A DNA stretch of 64,000 nucleotides, taken from Meandrina meandrites. Lineage: Eukaryota; Cnidaria; Anthozoa; Scleractinia; Meandrinidae. Both the position numbers and the translations under genes were made by a program. Location: contig OY855904.1 in the NCBI GenBank assembly GCA_963693305.1, forward strand, positions 17,090,996 through 17,154,995, written 5' to 3'. Each line of letters opens with the position of its first letter. Within the stretch, counting starts at the first letter, position 1. The notes under the pieces were generated by a model. That model did no database searches. It worked only from the letters and a program-made list of their open reading frames with translations, and had not been told where the DNA came from. Of the stretch, positions 10,912 to 22,389 are shown one piece after another.

Positions 10912-11945
10912 CCCCCAAAATATTAAAATGTGAAGAAATATGGAAAAAAAAATAATACAAAACTTGTTCCCAAACTGGCGAGAACTGAATACTTATCGTT
11001 TCTGGAGTGTTTTCTCTCGACATCTAGTGATCTACCCCAACGTCGGCACCAGTTTATAATTCAATCAACTACTGACAAAATATCTTCAGTGTATGCTACT
11101 GTTGGTTATGTCGACACTAGCGTGACCTCATATATTCGCCTCTAGTTCGCTTACATTGTGTTAAGATTACCGTTATGTTATTACAGCTGAAAAATTTTTC
11201 AGTAAAATTTTTGTTTACGGGATTTCGCCCTCAACTAATACAGCATTCCCTCAAACGGTTGCCAGACTCTGCATAGTAAAGGCTTTTGTTCTGTTGTTAT
11301 CAATTGATTTTGTAACGAACCATCAAGTATCAAAGTTGTTACTGTCTGATAAAAATAAAAGATTGTTTACCTTTTTTTAAATGTTTGTTGTTGTTCTCTC
11401 TGGATTTGTCGTTTTAGGATCTTTTAGCCATCAGCTCATGTTTATTCAGAAGTGTGACCCGATGTGATATCAGTTAGTACGACGATAGCTAGTAGAGAGA
11501 GAAAAAACTCTTTGGTGCGGAGAGTGAATGAATTTGCACGAGAGTTTCGATCAGGTGCATCGATTAAATCTGGAAAAGTAGTCTAAAGTAAAAGCTGTTA
11601 CAGTGCGATTTGTTCCCTACATGGTAAATTGGCTAAACTGTACATTCACCATCTCTTTAACTCTGGGCGAATGGATGCAAACCATTGTAAGCTAATATTT
11701 ATTCTGTAAACATCTTTATTTAATTGCGGGCGAGCAAAAGCGAGCCCGCAGCCTATTCTTGAGGTCAGCGGCACTTTCTTTAGCGGACTTGAAGCAAAAT
11801 GTGGGCACATTTTTGGCATTCCTTTGTTCTTGCAACTGGAATGAATGGTATGTTAGCAAGCGGCGGAGCAAAGGCCATGGTGTTGAGTTCATGGTCCGTG
11901 GTCATTGTTCACGTGAATTTCGTGAGTAATGCAATTTTCCGAAGC

Positions 11946-12762
11946 ACATGTCAGGGGCACCCAACGGAATATTTCGGTAAAATATCTGTTCGGATGGAAG
12001 GTCGCCTAAGAATTTCGAAATTTTTTCCCAGCGACGCTCTAGACTTCTCAAATTTTTTCGGAAAACCATAAAGTTTCCCTAGAATTTTCGGAATTGATGT
12101 GCTCACTTTTATCATGTCCCATAATTTTCGGACGGTTTTGTTTGTTCTCTAACATTTTCGTTTGGCTTAATTATTCCAAAAGCTGCTAAAAGTTTCGGTG
12201 AGCATTAGAGGTAATCAGGAATGTACGTGAACCTAATGAAAGATAAAGGCAATTGAGGTGATTGAGCTCGGCATTAGCCTACTTATCAGATTATTGGAGA
12301 AGTTATTTTTGTTTTTTGTGGTCTAATTAGCGGTCAAATTTAGGGCCACGACCGCGTACTCGATCCTGTCGTATAATTTACACCCCCTAACGTTTTCGGA
12401 TGAATAGGTTTAACGCCTATAATATTCGGATAAACATTTATATTGCCTAGTATTTTCGCGAAATTTCGATAGGCACACGTATAACGAAAAACTTCCCCTA
12501 AAATTTTCTAGTGAAAATATGGTCTCTCAGTGTCCTCGAACTTTCGACAAGATCCATCAGGATAGCTAAAACTTTCGGATGACTCAAAAAAGGACCCTAG
12601 AATTTTCGAAACGACGAAAGTTCCCCTTAAATATCCGAACAGATAAATATTTTTTAGGGCATCTCCAAATTAACTAAAAAGCCTTCTAGAACATAGAGAA
12701 ATCCATTTACGACACTTCTGACGTCTTTGGAAAGATTCGGTCGTTGGGTGCCCCTGACATGT
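11946..12762. mobile_element. 817-bp non-autonomous element with perfect 21-bp terminal inverted repeats
   Basis: The ends are exact inverted repeats of ACATGTCAGGGGCACCCAAC plus G (11946-11966 and 12742-12762). The outermost ACATGT is itself palindromic, so it could be part of the repeat or a 6-bp target duplication. The interior has no usable ORF but carries about a dozen dispersed copies of a word close to CCCTARAATTTTCGGA, for example at 12077-12091, 12593-12607 and 12384-12400. The superfamily cannot be assigned with confidence. Confidence 0.82.
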
Positions 12763-14461
12763 CACGTCCGGCGTTTACTTGTTCGAGCAACGGGAGGCTA
12801 AACTGCAAACTTTGGGGCTAAAAATGAAAAGGAGAAACACCGGTCAATTTTTAAGTGGCTTTAAAATGGAAAATCATCGAATACAGAGTGCTAAAACCTT
12901 GCTGATGAAGGACTCATCTTCCTTTCACGGCCGCGAAGACATGGTGTCATGGCACTTCCAAATGCGTTTTGAATGCACATCACAGACTTGAACACAGACT
13001 TCAGCGGTTTCTAAAGACTTCTGAGAACAAAATGGTAATGTTCGTTATTGCTTCAAGTTTGGATGGAATTTTCAGAAGGATCGGTAAAGCCGTTGAGTGA
13101 ATAATTCACTGCAGAAGCCGTTCGCAAAAATCAAAACTTTCGCTTTGGCTTGAACAAGTGAATAATTGTTGAATTGCACGGCTTTGAAATTTTCGATATT
13201 TTGACGCTTTTGAATACTTTTCTTGGGTTCTTCTTAACTGGAAATTAATATGAAACAAAGTTTCTTTCAAGTTTCTCCCATTTTCCATCTTTAGTCCGGA
13301 ATTTTAGGTTTTTGAAACCGAACAGATTTTACACGCACGTAGGCGTGTTGTTATCTGACACCCATCTTTTATCGGGCCTTGCTTCAGTTGTTTATTTAGC
13401 GGCTTTGTTTTGAGTTGTATTTTTAGAAAGTTACTACAATGCGTCACAAAGTACAAAGGGGTATGTTTTTAACATTTAAAGGAAAGGAAAGCATTGATTG
13501 CGTTGCTAGTGTTCATTTTGTGCTAGGAACTCTGAAGTATTGTAAGCAATTTTTACGCTGTTTCATGCCGCCGTGATTTGTAAATACTTTCAATCTTCTC
13601 AAATTACCGCTTTTCTGCACCAAGAACGCGAGGAAATTAGCTGTAATCGAAGGCATCGAATAGTCTCTAATAAACTTTCATTACTTTAGTAATGAAGTAA
13701 TAAAATGGATATTCCGGCATCGTAAAACTGTAACGCAAGCTAGCGAGAGGAAGACAAAAGGCCCTGGGAACGAATCCGGACAGACAGGCAGACGGACGTA
13801 CATCCCAGATGCCGGCTTATTGCGGCGTTACACACTTCGTGTAAGCCGCGCAAAAATCATAGTAAGAGTAATAACATATTTTTTATAATAGTAATAATTA
13901 AAATTTCTAGGGCGAAAATTCGCATAAGAATACCATCAAACACATCTAAGAAGGAACTGAAATACGCAGCTGCATAAATCAACAGCAGGAAACTGCAGCC
14001 CCACGCGTCTTCCTCGCTATCCTCAATGTCTATTCCATCTTGTAACAAACATGGCCGCCCGCACTTCCCAACTATTGGTTACTGCTAGTTAATTTCCTTA
14101 AATTTATAACACCCGTCTGGATTAGCTCTTGCTAACTGCGTGTGGTCTTTGAAATATTATATCTGAATGAAACTGAAGTTAAAGCGATCACTTCCTTCTG
14201 GCACAGGCTCGCTATTTTCTTAAAATATTATAAAACAGATTTTAAAAGTGCGAGACCAAAGCGAGATTTCGAAAGTTCCTTCGAGACTCTTGGTAACGAC
14301 TAAACGTTTCCTCAAGAAATTAGTAAATAGTCTATTTTTCTCCCCTCGTTTTCTCCTGGTCTATCAACATTGCTGTCCCGTTGAATTGCTGAGGAAAAGC
14401 CGGGAAGGGCGCCTGCAAGTTGACCAGTCGAATTTTATTGATTTACGCCTTCAGCATCTTT
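12763..14461. other. Intergenic stretch without recognisable gene
   Basis: Moderately AT-rich DNA with only short open frames. A GC-rich patch at about 13735-13850 contains GCGGCGTTACACACTTCGTG and GTAAGCCGC, which looks like the end of a repeat, but no second copy was found in the window. Confidence 0.4.
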
Positions 14462-14462
14462 T

Positions 14463-15220
14463 CTAGCGTTCTGGTGTCTATGATAATAGAATGTGAATGT
14501 GGGAGTAGTCCTCGACCACCATTCCAAGGAAGTTTTGAAATTTTAACTGTTTCGTTTACTCCCGAAATAGTGTGCGCGGCTTCGCGCCCGTGCGTGATAT
14601 TTTGCATTTTTTCTAACTGTTTCGTTGTGCTGGTTTCGAATGTTTCGCTAGCTGTAGTTGTGCATCATCATCACATCGTTATCAAAGACTCAATCGACGT
14701 TTGCGATCCAAAGACTCAATTTCAGTTCATAACGTCAGTAAATGACTTCGAAACCTACGAAATAATAATCAACAGTGTGAATCGAAAATAGCAACAATAG
14801 CAAAAGAAAAACCCAGCGAAGTATGAGACTTAACTTGAGACTGTATATCTGTCATTCTTCCGCTCCCTGGGATGGACATGGCCTCAATTCTGCAATGGTC
14901 GGCAATAACCAGCTGGTAGCCGATGGAGAACTGAGTATATTGAGTGTTGGGTGGTATAATATGTCATCAGGTGTCTCACTACTGTCTCACCACATCAACG
15001 GAGTGAAGAATAGTCAGTCCCCTCCCCATTGCAGGAACGTTCCGCGATCAGCCGCCATTTTGATTTCCAAGTCCGAGCGCGCCCTCCATTCTAGCCTGCG
15101 AGCAAGCTCTCCGCATTCATGCAACGGACTCCTACAACACTACATCTCTTCTGGCACTATGGTGTTTATGATAACAAGGTTTTAAATGTGGGAGCAGTCC
15201 AAGTCCACCATTCTAGGAAA
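14463..15220 (+). repeat. Pair of diverged direct repeats about 690 bp apart
   Basis: TTCTGGTGTCTATGATAATA, then TGTGGGAGTAGTCC and CCACCATTCCAAGGAAGTTT at 14467-14536, recurs as TATGGTGTTTATGATAACAA, TGTGGGAGCAGTCC and CCACCATTCTAGGAAAGTTT at about 15160-15225. Short ORFs in between (14420-14791, 14823-15185) have no recognisable features. Confidence 0.5.
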
Positions 15221-16505
15221 GTTTGGACGTCTCCTCAAATATTAGTAAAAGCCGAGATGAAATTATGAAGTCGGCTTATATTTTCACGAGAAAAATTGGC
15301 CAATTAAATCCTGCAGTTAATTAGAAAGAAAGAAGTTACCTAGACTGAAATAGATGGGTAATGAACTATTGATTGCTTAATATCTCTGAAAGTAAATTCT
15401 AGCGAAACATTAGTTTCTAATTTTGTCGAGTGGGGCATGGGTCGGTGCTCCGCGTTCACCAATACCTCACTACCTCTTCTTTATAGCAGCACTTATCGTC
15501 GCAATTGCGCTTTGTTGGTGGACGTAAACTTAAAACATTTTGTTCCTAGTTCCACCAACAATGTACATGGACGCAACTTTCTGTTATTTAAGTTTACAGG
15601 CCAATCTGTCGACAAGAGACTTGAACAGAATGGGTGCCCTCGCTTTAGACTTTCTAAAAGTCGTTCGCTTCTCGTTTCCGGTTTGGTGCTTCACGCTCTG
15701 TGAGCTCGACTTGTAGGCAAGTCTACCCTCGCGCGACCATGCACAGAGTTTAGATACCTCTCCGGCCTTCGCCGGGGGAGGGAGGGGGGCGGTAGGCTAT
15801 AGAAAACTCGCGAGAACTAACGTAGAATGGCTTTCATGTGGTTTTGTGGGAACATTTGTCCTTGCGACTTGTTCGTTTTGTTAAACTATTGTCCAATGGG
15901 ATGAAGCGTTCAACCTAAAAAAAAAAACTTCACAACGCATCTTTAACTGATGGCTGGGCTTTTTAGTTTTTTGTTGTTTGAAGCTTGTGTCCGTGAGATT
16001 CTCCTCAAAGGCTACTCTGGCAGAATCATACTGGAGTGAGAAATTTACGGCCCGATCACAAGTCCATTGTATCTGTACACCACACAGGTAAAGGCAAAAT
16101 ATACCGTGATGTACAGGAATAAATTCATGTACCAGGCTAACCTTCATTCCTATTTGACTTTTATTATGAAAAGTTTTACATCTGGTAGAATTGATTTTAT
16201 TCAACGTAACTATAGTATTTTCATTAGGATTTTAAATAACTTGTCTAGTTTAGGTTTCAACATTTGTAATAGAGGTGCCGGAATACAAAGAGGGGAGTAT
16301 TTTAATAAAGTATTAGCACGGAGAAGGAGATTGAAAGCGCAGCTTGAAATCACGATTTTTAATCAGTGGGAGGAACGACCTGAGCTGCACGAATGACAAG
16401 TTGCAGGTGAATGGTCAAAACTAACACAGAAAGTCAGCGTCGTAGACTGAGTCATATGTACGTCCGATAACTCTATCATTCCGCTCTTTTTTCAATCAGG
16501 CGCTT
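15221..16505. other. Intergenic stretch without recognisable gene
   Basis: Downstream flank of LicD copy 2. A pyrimidine/G-rich patch lies at 15760-15795. On the minus strand, AATAAA (plus-strand TTTATT near 16196-16202) could serve as the poly-A signal for copy 2. Confidence 0.4.
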
Positions 16506-18245
16506 TTACTTCGCAGTTCCTTCGTCCGAGAAACCCACCCAGTTTCCTTTAAGAACTGGTTCCCTATAATCCTTACCATACCAGTTTGTTAACTCGTAAT
16601 CAACTTCTTTCACAGTGACAAATTGCTGATTGTTTATAGTGACAAGGGACGATCCGTTCATCCATGCCAAAGGAGACCAGTACAAATCAACATAACAACG
16701 ACTTCTCCAGTCTAGTGACACTGGCAGCATGCCTTGCACAGCTTCTTTAATGTCGTTGCTAAATAACAAATTACCTTCTAAATCATCAGGCCCGTCAAAA
16801 AAGGGAGTCGTGTCAATCTCGATATAAGGTCCCATAAGCATGTGGGCCCTTGGCACATCCATGAAAGAGTTCCCTACATGATATTTGTTCCTAAGCAGTT
16901 TTTGAACAGCCGAAAACGTCGAAGCGTTGTCAATTGCAGACTTTTCCAGTGCGATATCGGCGTCAGCAGTCCACGGTATAATTGCTTGACTTCTGACAGC
17001 GCCTAATAATGTACCATAAATAATTCGATATTCTACACCAAGACGAGTCAACGCCCATGTAATGTCTGCCAGCATTTGACCTAACACGGCGCTACAACAT
17101 ATTGGTGCAGCTATGCTGGGAAGATCTTGTGGTTTAACGTACGGTTTCTCAGGGCATAATTTCCAGTTTGCAACGCATGCTGTCCACTCAATTCGATTTT
17201 CCGTAACGATGCGAAGAATCCCGTGTTCATTCCCAAATGCGCCATATTCCGGAACGTTGTGTGACCCTTCGAGAGATCCACGATCCACGCGCGTTATCTC
17301 AGGTGTCCACACGCAATTCGACAGCTTTGCCATCTTCAATTGGCCTTTAGACCGAATGAAAAACTCTAGTAGGGTGACTTTACCAAAATTTTTGAGTGAC
17401 CCTTCTGTCCTGTCGAAGACATTTTTTCTTATTAGAAATGGCCCTTGTACTATATTACAATTTTGAAACAAAATCACTTCCTTGATGTTGGAGTCCACTG
17501 GTAAACTGGAGTCGTTTCGCAGCGACGATTCAGTTCCAAAGGATTTCATTTGTATTTCTTTATTTTGTAACTGGCCCGTATTTCTGATGTGAACACTCCA
17601 GTCCCTTTTAATAAACCGACACCATGACGAATCCAGGTAAGTATTTCTTGTGCTGTTGATTTCTTCGTGTCGCGGCACGCGATCGTTTTCTCTGCTGTGT
17701 GTCGAGGATTCAGGCTGCAAGCAAGTTGCACCGTCGAATTCATTCATCGCACTAAGAAACTCGCTCAACTTCCAGAGGGCGAGCTTATTTTCCAGTAACT
17801 CCTGTGAAATATTGTTCTCCTTTCTTGAATAAGGAAAAACAATAAAGAACTGAGCATTTTCATTTTCATGTTTCACGCAACACTCGCCATTCGAATAAAT
17901 AAAACCGAATGAACCTAGCCATGTCAGCGACGGTTTTGTTTTACAATTAGAAGCTGTTGGAGTTGAAGCGGGAGTTGAAGTATCTTCTTGGATTTCCATG
18001 GAGGTGAAATATTGCGCTTGTGTAATCACAAGTGCGCCGTTCAATGGTTTCATACTGCGTGTTCCAGTAAAGTTCATAATCAGAAGGTGGCAAATACACG
18101 AACATAAAACCAGTAACATGACAAGTTTCAGTCTGTGCTGTCTAAAACATGCACAGCTAAATCTTTGCAATCTAGCCGTTCGTTTCCATTTTCCATAAGG
18201 GCGCTTCATTATGTGCCCAGAAACAATATTGACGTCGAACGGCAA
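16506..18245 (-). CDS. LicD/fukutin-family type II membrane protein, copy 2
   Basis: A single intronless frame of 579 residues from the ATG at 18245. A second in-frame ATG at 18209 (MKRPYGKW) aligns better with the start of copy 1 and may be the true start. There is one membrane anchor at about residues 39-59 (LKLVMLLVLCSCICHLLIMN), then a short stem and a catalytic part with GVEYRIIYGTLLGAVRSQ and IPWTADADIAL, the LicD signature. From about QFFIVFPYS to the end it is nearly identical to copy 1, with only scattered substitutions (for example FMDVPRAH for FMGMPRAH) and a small stem insertion. The N-terminal tail and first part of the stem do not align beyond the anchor. Same likely role: Golgi nucleotidyl- or phospho-transfer; substrate unknown. 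Confidence 0.8.
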   Translation of the reverse strand: MPFDVNIVSGHIMKRPYGKWKRTARLQRFSCACFRQHRLKLVMLLVLCSCICHLLIMNFTGTRSMKPLNGALVITQAQYFTSMEIQEDTSTPASTPTASNCKTKPSLTWLGSFGFIYSNGECCVKHENENAQFFIVFPYSRKENNISQELLENKLALWKLSEFLSAMNEFDGATCLQPESSTHSRENDRVPRHEEINSTRNTYLDSSWCRFIKRDWSVHIRNTGQLQNKEIQMKSFGTESSLRNDSSLPVDSNIKEVILFQNCNIVQGPFLIRKNVFDRTEGSLKNFGKVTLLEFFIRSKGQLKMAKLSNCVWTPEITRVDRGSLEGSHNVPEYGAFGNEHGILRIVTENRIEWTACVANWKLCPEKPYVKPQDLPSIAAPICCSAVLGQMLADITWALTRLGVEYRIIYGTLLGAVRSQAIIPWTADADIALEKSAIDNASTFSAVQKLLRNKYHVGNSFMDVPRAHMLMGPYIEIDTTPFFDGPDDLEGNLLFSNDIKEAVQGMLPVSLDWRSRCYVDLYWSPLAWMNGSSLVTINNQQFVTVKEVDYELTNWYGKDYREPVLKGNWVGFSDEGTAK

Positions 18246-18334
18246 GCGTGATAAATGTCATAACCTCGATCGATCGAAATTCTTTGTGTAATACGAGCCG
18301 CTATTACTGTTACCACACTAAAGAGTTGACAGCA

Positions 18335-18341
18335 TTTTATA
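18335..18341 (-). promoter_or_regulatory. TATA box of LicD copy 2
   Basis: On the minus strand the sequence reads CATATAAAATG, about 90 bp upstream of the ATG at 18245 (TATAAAA). Copy 1 has a comparable TATA-like box, although the flanks are otherwise not visibly similar. Confidence 0.5.
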
Positions 18342-18345
18342 TGCA

Positions 18346-19626
18346 AATTTTAACTAAATTATGCATACTGTCAGCGTCGTGAAGTCGTTTTGAATGTGCT
18401 TATCGCAAAGTCTCAAAGTTTTGACGTTCCCTTTTACATGCCTCTCTTTATGTCGAGAGCAGGGCAGTAAAACACACATATTTTCACAATACGAAATAAA
18501 CGAAAGACTTAAATTTAATTCAACCATTTTAATAAGAACTTGGAACAAAAGAATGCAAATACTGTATGAAAGTCATAACACGTATGTTGCGTCTGAAAAT
18601 CCGAACATTAAATTGCCAGCTGGACCCGGTTGAGCAGACGCACACAAAGAGCGTTCCATTCTCGTCCCCAGGGCCCACGAATGCCTCGTCCCGCGTGACG
18701 AGCGGAAGAGCGTTTGCAGAAGAGCTACGGTTGCTCGTAAGTTGATTGCCTGGATTGGGGCACACCCTGAATCTGGCTAGCGAACGTAGACGGATTTCCG
18801 GTTGTTGTAAAATGCCGTGTTCCCAGGTCATTTGTCTGCAAGGGCAAAATTCGATTTTTTTTTCAAGAAATCGGCCATGTTTTTCATAATGCTGCTAAAT
18901 GAACGCGCTCCACTCGATACGCATCGCACGTGCTCGACTGCGCATCGAATGCTTTTTTCACGAAGCCCAAATTTCAGCCGCCTTCTTTGGTCCGGAGAGA
19001 CAACGTTTTTCTCGGGAGTCAGCGTCCAGAGCAGACGGCTATAATTTGAGGCTACTCTTCGCGGACCTTTTCGTGTTTAAAAAAGTAGCGACTGCCTCGA
19101 AAAGGGAATTCAATCTATAATTCCCAGTCCTTTATTCGATTATCAGCAGGAATTTGTTCCAGCACCTCGAGTCTCGTTCCTAGACTTAATGAAATTCTTC
19201 TTGTTTCACCTATCTCGTCTGTACGCAAAGAGTAATACATATGTAGCGCAAAATCCACACGTCCAGTTCACAATATTGGTTGATATGCCAACATACAGAA
19301 CACTCAAATGTTTTACTCATATTATTGTGTTTTACGCCGTTCGTTAACTAATATATAGCGACACAATGTTCAGTTCCGTTGGTCGATAATGTACTGAATA
19401 ACTGCTTATCCTCAGCCAATCAAATTCAATAAAATCAGCAGGTGATCTCATCAACCAATTACAAACCAGTGAATTTATAAAATCCTTTCCTTGTTTTTCA
19501 GTAAATGTAAATTAAAGTACATCTTAATGAATTCTGATGCGTTTTCAGTCGTACGTTTTGAGAGACCAGAAAGACATTCATGTCACAGTTGAATGATTAT
19601 TTCTCGGTGTGTTCTAAGCGGTTTTT
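18346..19626. other. Intergenic stretch without recognisable gene
   Basis: 5' flank shared by LicD copy 2 (minus) and the ORF at 19627 (plus). Only short open frames on both strands; no repeat ends were identified. Confidence 0.4.
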
Positions 19627-20991
19627 TTGTTGTACGGGTTGGAGATATTTCTCAGTACGCTCTTGGTTTTAACGTTCCTATTAATTCGCCCTATATACGC
19701 CAAAGTGGAAAGAATGAGCGAACTTATATCCACGGCTCCATTGTACACAAAAGCTCGAGTTCACCTCACCAAGATAGGAAACATTTTATGCACTGGTAAA
19801 GGTTGTATCGGCTGTGACAGGAAATACCAGACTGGCGAACAGGATTTTTTCGAAATTCTCGGCGATGTCGATTCAGTGGATTTTAACAAACAAGAGCCTC
19901 GTTTTCTCTCAAGCCCAGGAGGATTTTCGTATAATCACGAGCAAAAACATAACCGTCGGCATGGCAGCACAACTTGTACGTGTGCAAAAAACAAGAAGGG
20001 AAAATTTCGTAGAAGAGTAAACCTTGCCGCAAAGGAACAAAATCTCATCACACGCACTGCGCCGGCAACAGGGACAGATTTTTCATCGCTTAAGAAGAAA
20101 ATTAAACCAGCAGATTCGATTGTCATTCGCGATGACAAAGAAGCTAAGACGCGTTGTCATAGAGGAAGTGTGAAGACCGCTGCTCAATCGAAGCTGAAGA
20201 CGCAAGATAAAAATAAAACGGTATCTTTTGCGACCCCTCTAGTCAGACAAGGGACATTTACTCTTGAAGAAGATGCTGGAAAATCAGGAAAAAGTCAAGA
20301 ACGAAAAGATGTCCAAAAATCTAAACAAGTTACCGCCACTCTACAATGCCGCCGTTTTCACCCAAGACCGAAAACGTATCCCTTCCTTGCAGAATCGAAG
20401 ACAAATTTCCTGAGAATGCTCCACAGCAGCAGTGTAGGGATATTCGACATTGAATCAATGCGGAACAAAAAATCGTCCAGGTGGGTTGAAGAGGCCTTAA
20501 AATCAGGCGCAAAAGAAGAGGAGCTATTCCCACAAATTCACAACAAGATCAACAAGGATAAACACAAAAAGAATATAAAAAACACTCACGAGGAAAGTAG
20601 CACACACAAAAAAAAGCGCGATAAGGCCAAGAAGTTCCCAAAAGAACGCTGTCCTAACGATCACTTTCCTCCAGTAGATGGCAGTTCTACTGTTTTTGTA
20701 ATCGAACATCCACACGAAAAAACAAACGCAAAAGATGAAAGCCTACATAAGCTTGGTTTCAGGGCACAATGTGGCGAAAGAACTAAAAGCTTTCCTGACG
20801 TATCTATACTGGAAATTGCCGAGAGTCTTGATGGTTTTGTTCAGCTGGGAGCTATAAAACTTATTAGTCAAGAACACGCAGGTCGCTGGTGTATTTTGGT
20901 GAGCAGCCGAATTATTCGTGATTATCTTGTTCAAAGTGGCGTTTCGTTGCGTGGAAGGAGATTCGAACTGTTCGATTACACTTATGCTTGA
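19627..20991 (+). CDS. Uncharacterised intronless protein with small C-terminal alpha/beta domain
   Basis: A frame of 455 codons opens after a stop at 19615 and ends with TGA at 20989-20991. The first ATG is at 19714 (MSELISTAPLY), giving 425 residues; the hydrophobic stretch before it (FLSTLLVLTFLLI) would be translated only if an upstream exon joins at a possible acceptor near 19654 (TTTCTCAG) or start codon use is unusual. The middle is basic, low-complexity and rich in Lys (many KK, KKIK and HKKN words). It has two Cys clusters (CTGKGCIGCDRK and TTCTCAKN). The last 65 or so residues (DVSILEIAESLDGF ... GVSLRGRRFELFDY) look like the small RRM-like fold seen in ZCCHC3-like and retroelement ORF1 proteins; this is a pattern judgement. 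AATAAA lies at 21210-21215. Confidence 0.5.
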   Translation: MLYGLEIFLSTLLVLTFLLIRPIYAKVERMSELISTAPLYTKARVHLTKIGNILCTGKGCIGCDRKYQTGEQDFFEILGDVDSVDFNKQEPRFLSSPGGFSYNHEQKHNRRHGSTTCTCAKNKKGKFRRRVNLAAKEQNLITRTAPATGTDFSSLKKKIKPADSIVIRDDKEAKTRCHRGSVKTAAQSKLKTQDKNKTVSFATPLVRQGTFTLEEDAGKSGKSQERKDVQKSKQVTATLQCRRFHPRPKTYPFLAESKTNFLRMLHSSSVGIFDIESMRNKKSSRWVEEALKSGAKEEELFPQIHNKINKDKHKKNIKNTHEESSTHKKKRDKAKKFPKERCPNDHFPPVDGSSTVFVIEHPHEKTNAKDESLHKLGFRAQCGERTKSFPDVSILEIAESLDGFVQLGAIKLISQEHAGRWCILVSSRIIRDYLVQSGVSLRGRRFELFDYTYA

Positions 20992-22389
20992 TGACAAAGT
21001 TTTGAATTCTCACGATCAGGTTTCAAAAAGAGAAAACGAAAACAAAAAGCACGCTCGAACGGTTTTGTGTTTTTGAAATCAGAGGAAAGCTCCTTCGCGA
21101 CATGCGCAGCTAGCTACAACCTCCGATCAATGTATTCATAGGAATTCCAGTAACTACTTTTTTGTGTTCAGGTTTATTACTTGAATTGACAGAAAGCTTT
21201 CCAATGCAAAATAAAAACAAGAAACAAAATGATGGAACTGCTGTATTCATTTTCATTAGGATCCTGTGATTATTAATCTGAGTCCTCGAGCTGATCGTCA
21301 CGGATCTACTGATAGACAGCATAGACAACTTGCTATACCCGTCTCCCACATTCGTTGTCTTGGCAGATCCAGGGATCTGGGCCAGGCTCCAAAGCCACTT
21401 CCATTTTTGCGAGAAAGTACTGTAGGTGCAGTCCTTGAAGATAACTTTTTTCATAGGTTCCCACTTTGTATGGAAGTCGCCTGGATCTACCACTAACCAC
21501 GTTTTCAAGGGAGGCTCAAGGGAGCATGAGTACCAGCCTCTCAGTGGCAGTAGCTGTTTCATATTAACTGATAAAGAATTTTTTGAGTCGTAATTTGTTA
21601 GCACAATATTAAGGCCTACCTCGAATGGTGATTGCAATGTTCTAATTTTCATCTAGAGGCAGTAGCTGTCTTATTTCTGTCATTTCTTATCGCCTCACGT
21701 AAACAGCACTGATGATGAGTCACTCCTAACTTAGAGCTCGAAAACGGGTGAACAATACTTATTCCTAAACCCTGTGTTGTAAATAAGTTAGGGACGAGTT
21801 AGTTTGACCTGCGAGGTCTGAGACGAGTCTCGTGATTGAAACTTGAAAAACGTGTAAAAGCTAGGAATCGGAGAGAACGGAAAAGAGTCTATCTCTAGCT
21901 CTGTATTACGGAAAATATCTATCGGAATTATTTCTTCATTGTCATGTCTCGGAATCAGTCAAGGAACAAGAATAAAGAGTATGGATCGATACAACACCCT
22001 GTATTCGGTCTAATCTAACTTACGCTAGATTACAGATAACGCAGCCGAACAATGGACATTTTCACATTGGAGTCGCATAATTCATCTGAGATGCAGGAGC
22101 CATTACAGAATTTTACTCGCTTCTTGTGTGAAAACAGCCAATGGCGAGGACGCCTGACACTCGAAACGCCCAGCCCAGTAGCCCGTCATTGTTCGCGCTT
22201 GTTCACTTTATTTTGGTAGCATAACAACTTCTCTTCAAACTTGTCAAATTCTATGATCTATACAATGTCTAATTCATTGGTAAAATTAATCATGAAGCGA
22301 GACCCATGTAAATAAAACCACCTAGCAGTAAGTGCTCTGTGCCTGTATGATCTTGATGCTAAAATCTTCACTGAGAGTCTTGCACCTAT
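20992..22389. other. Intergenic stretch with one unassigned minus-strand ORF
   Basis: A minus-strand open frame at 21652-21110 (180 codons) is the only long one. It has no recognisable domain apart from a hydrophobic patch near its C-terminus (SFCFLFLFCIGKL), and its composition does not look strongly coding. No splice-supported gene was assembled from it. Confidence 0.35.

Noticed and set aside
11726..11751. Hairpin GCGGGCGAGC...GAGCCCGC as a terminator or ncRNA
   Set aside because: An isolated short hairpin in a eukaryotic intergenic region; there is no evidence of transcription or a second copy.
16067..16396. 109-codon plus-strand ORF 3' of LicD copy 2
   Set aside because: No recognisable motif and no splice signals tied to a gene; it overlaps the expected 3' UTR of the minus-strand gene.
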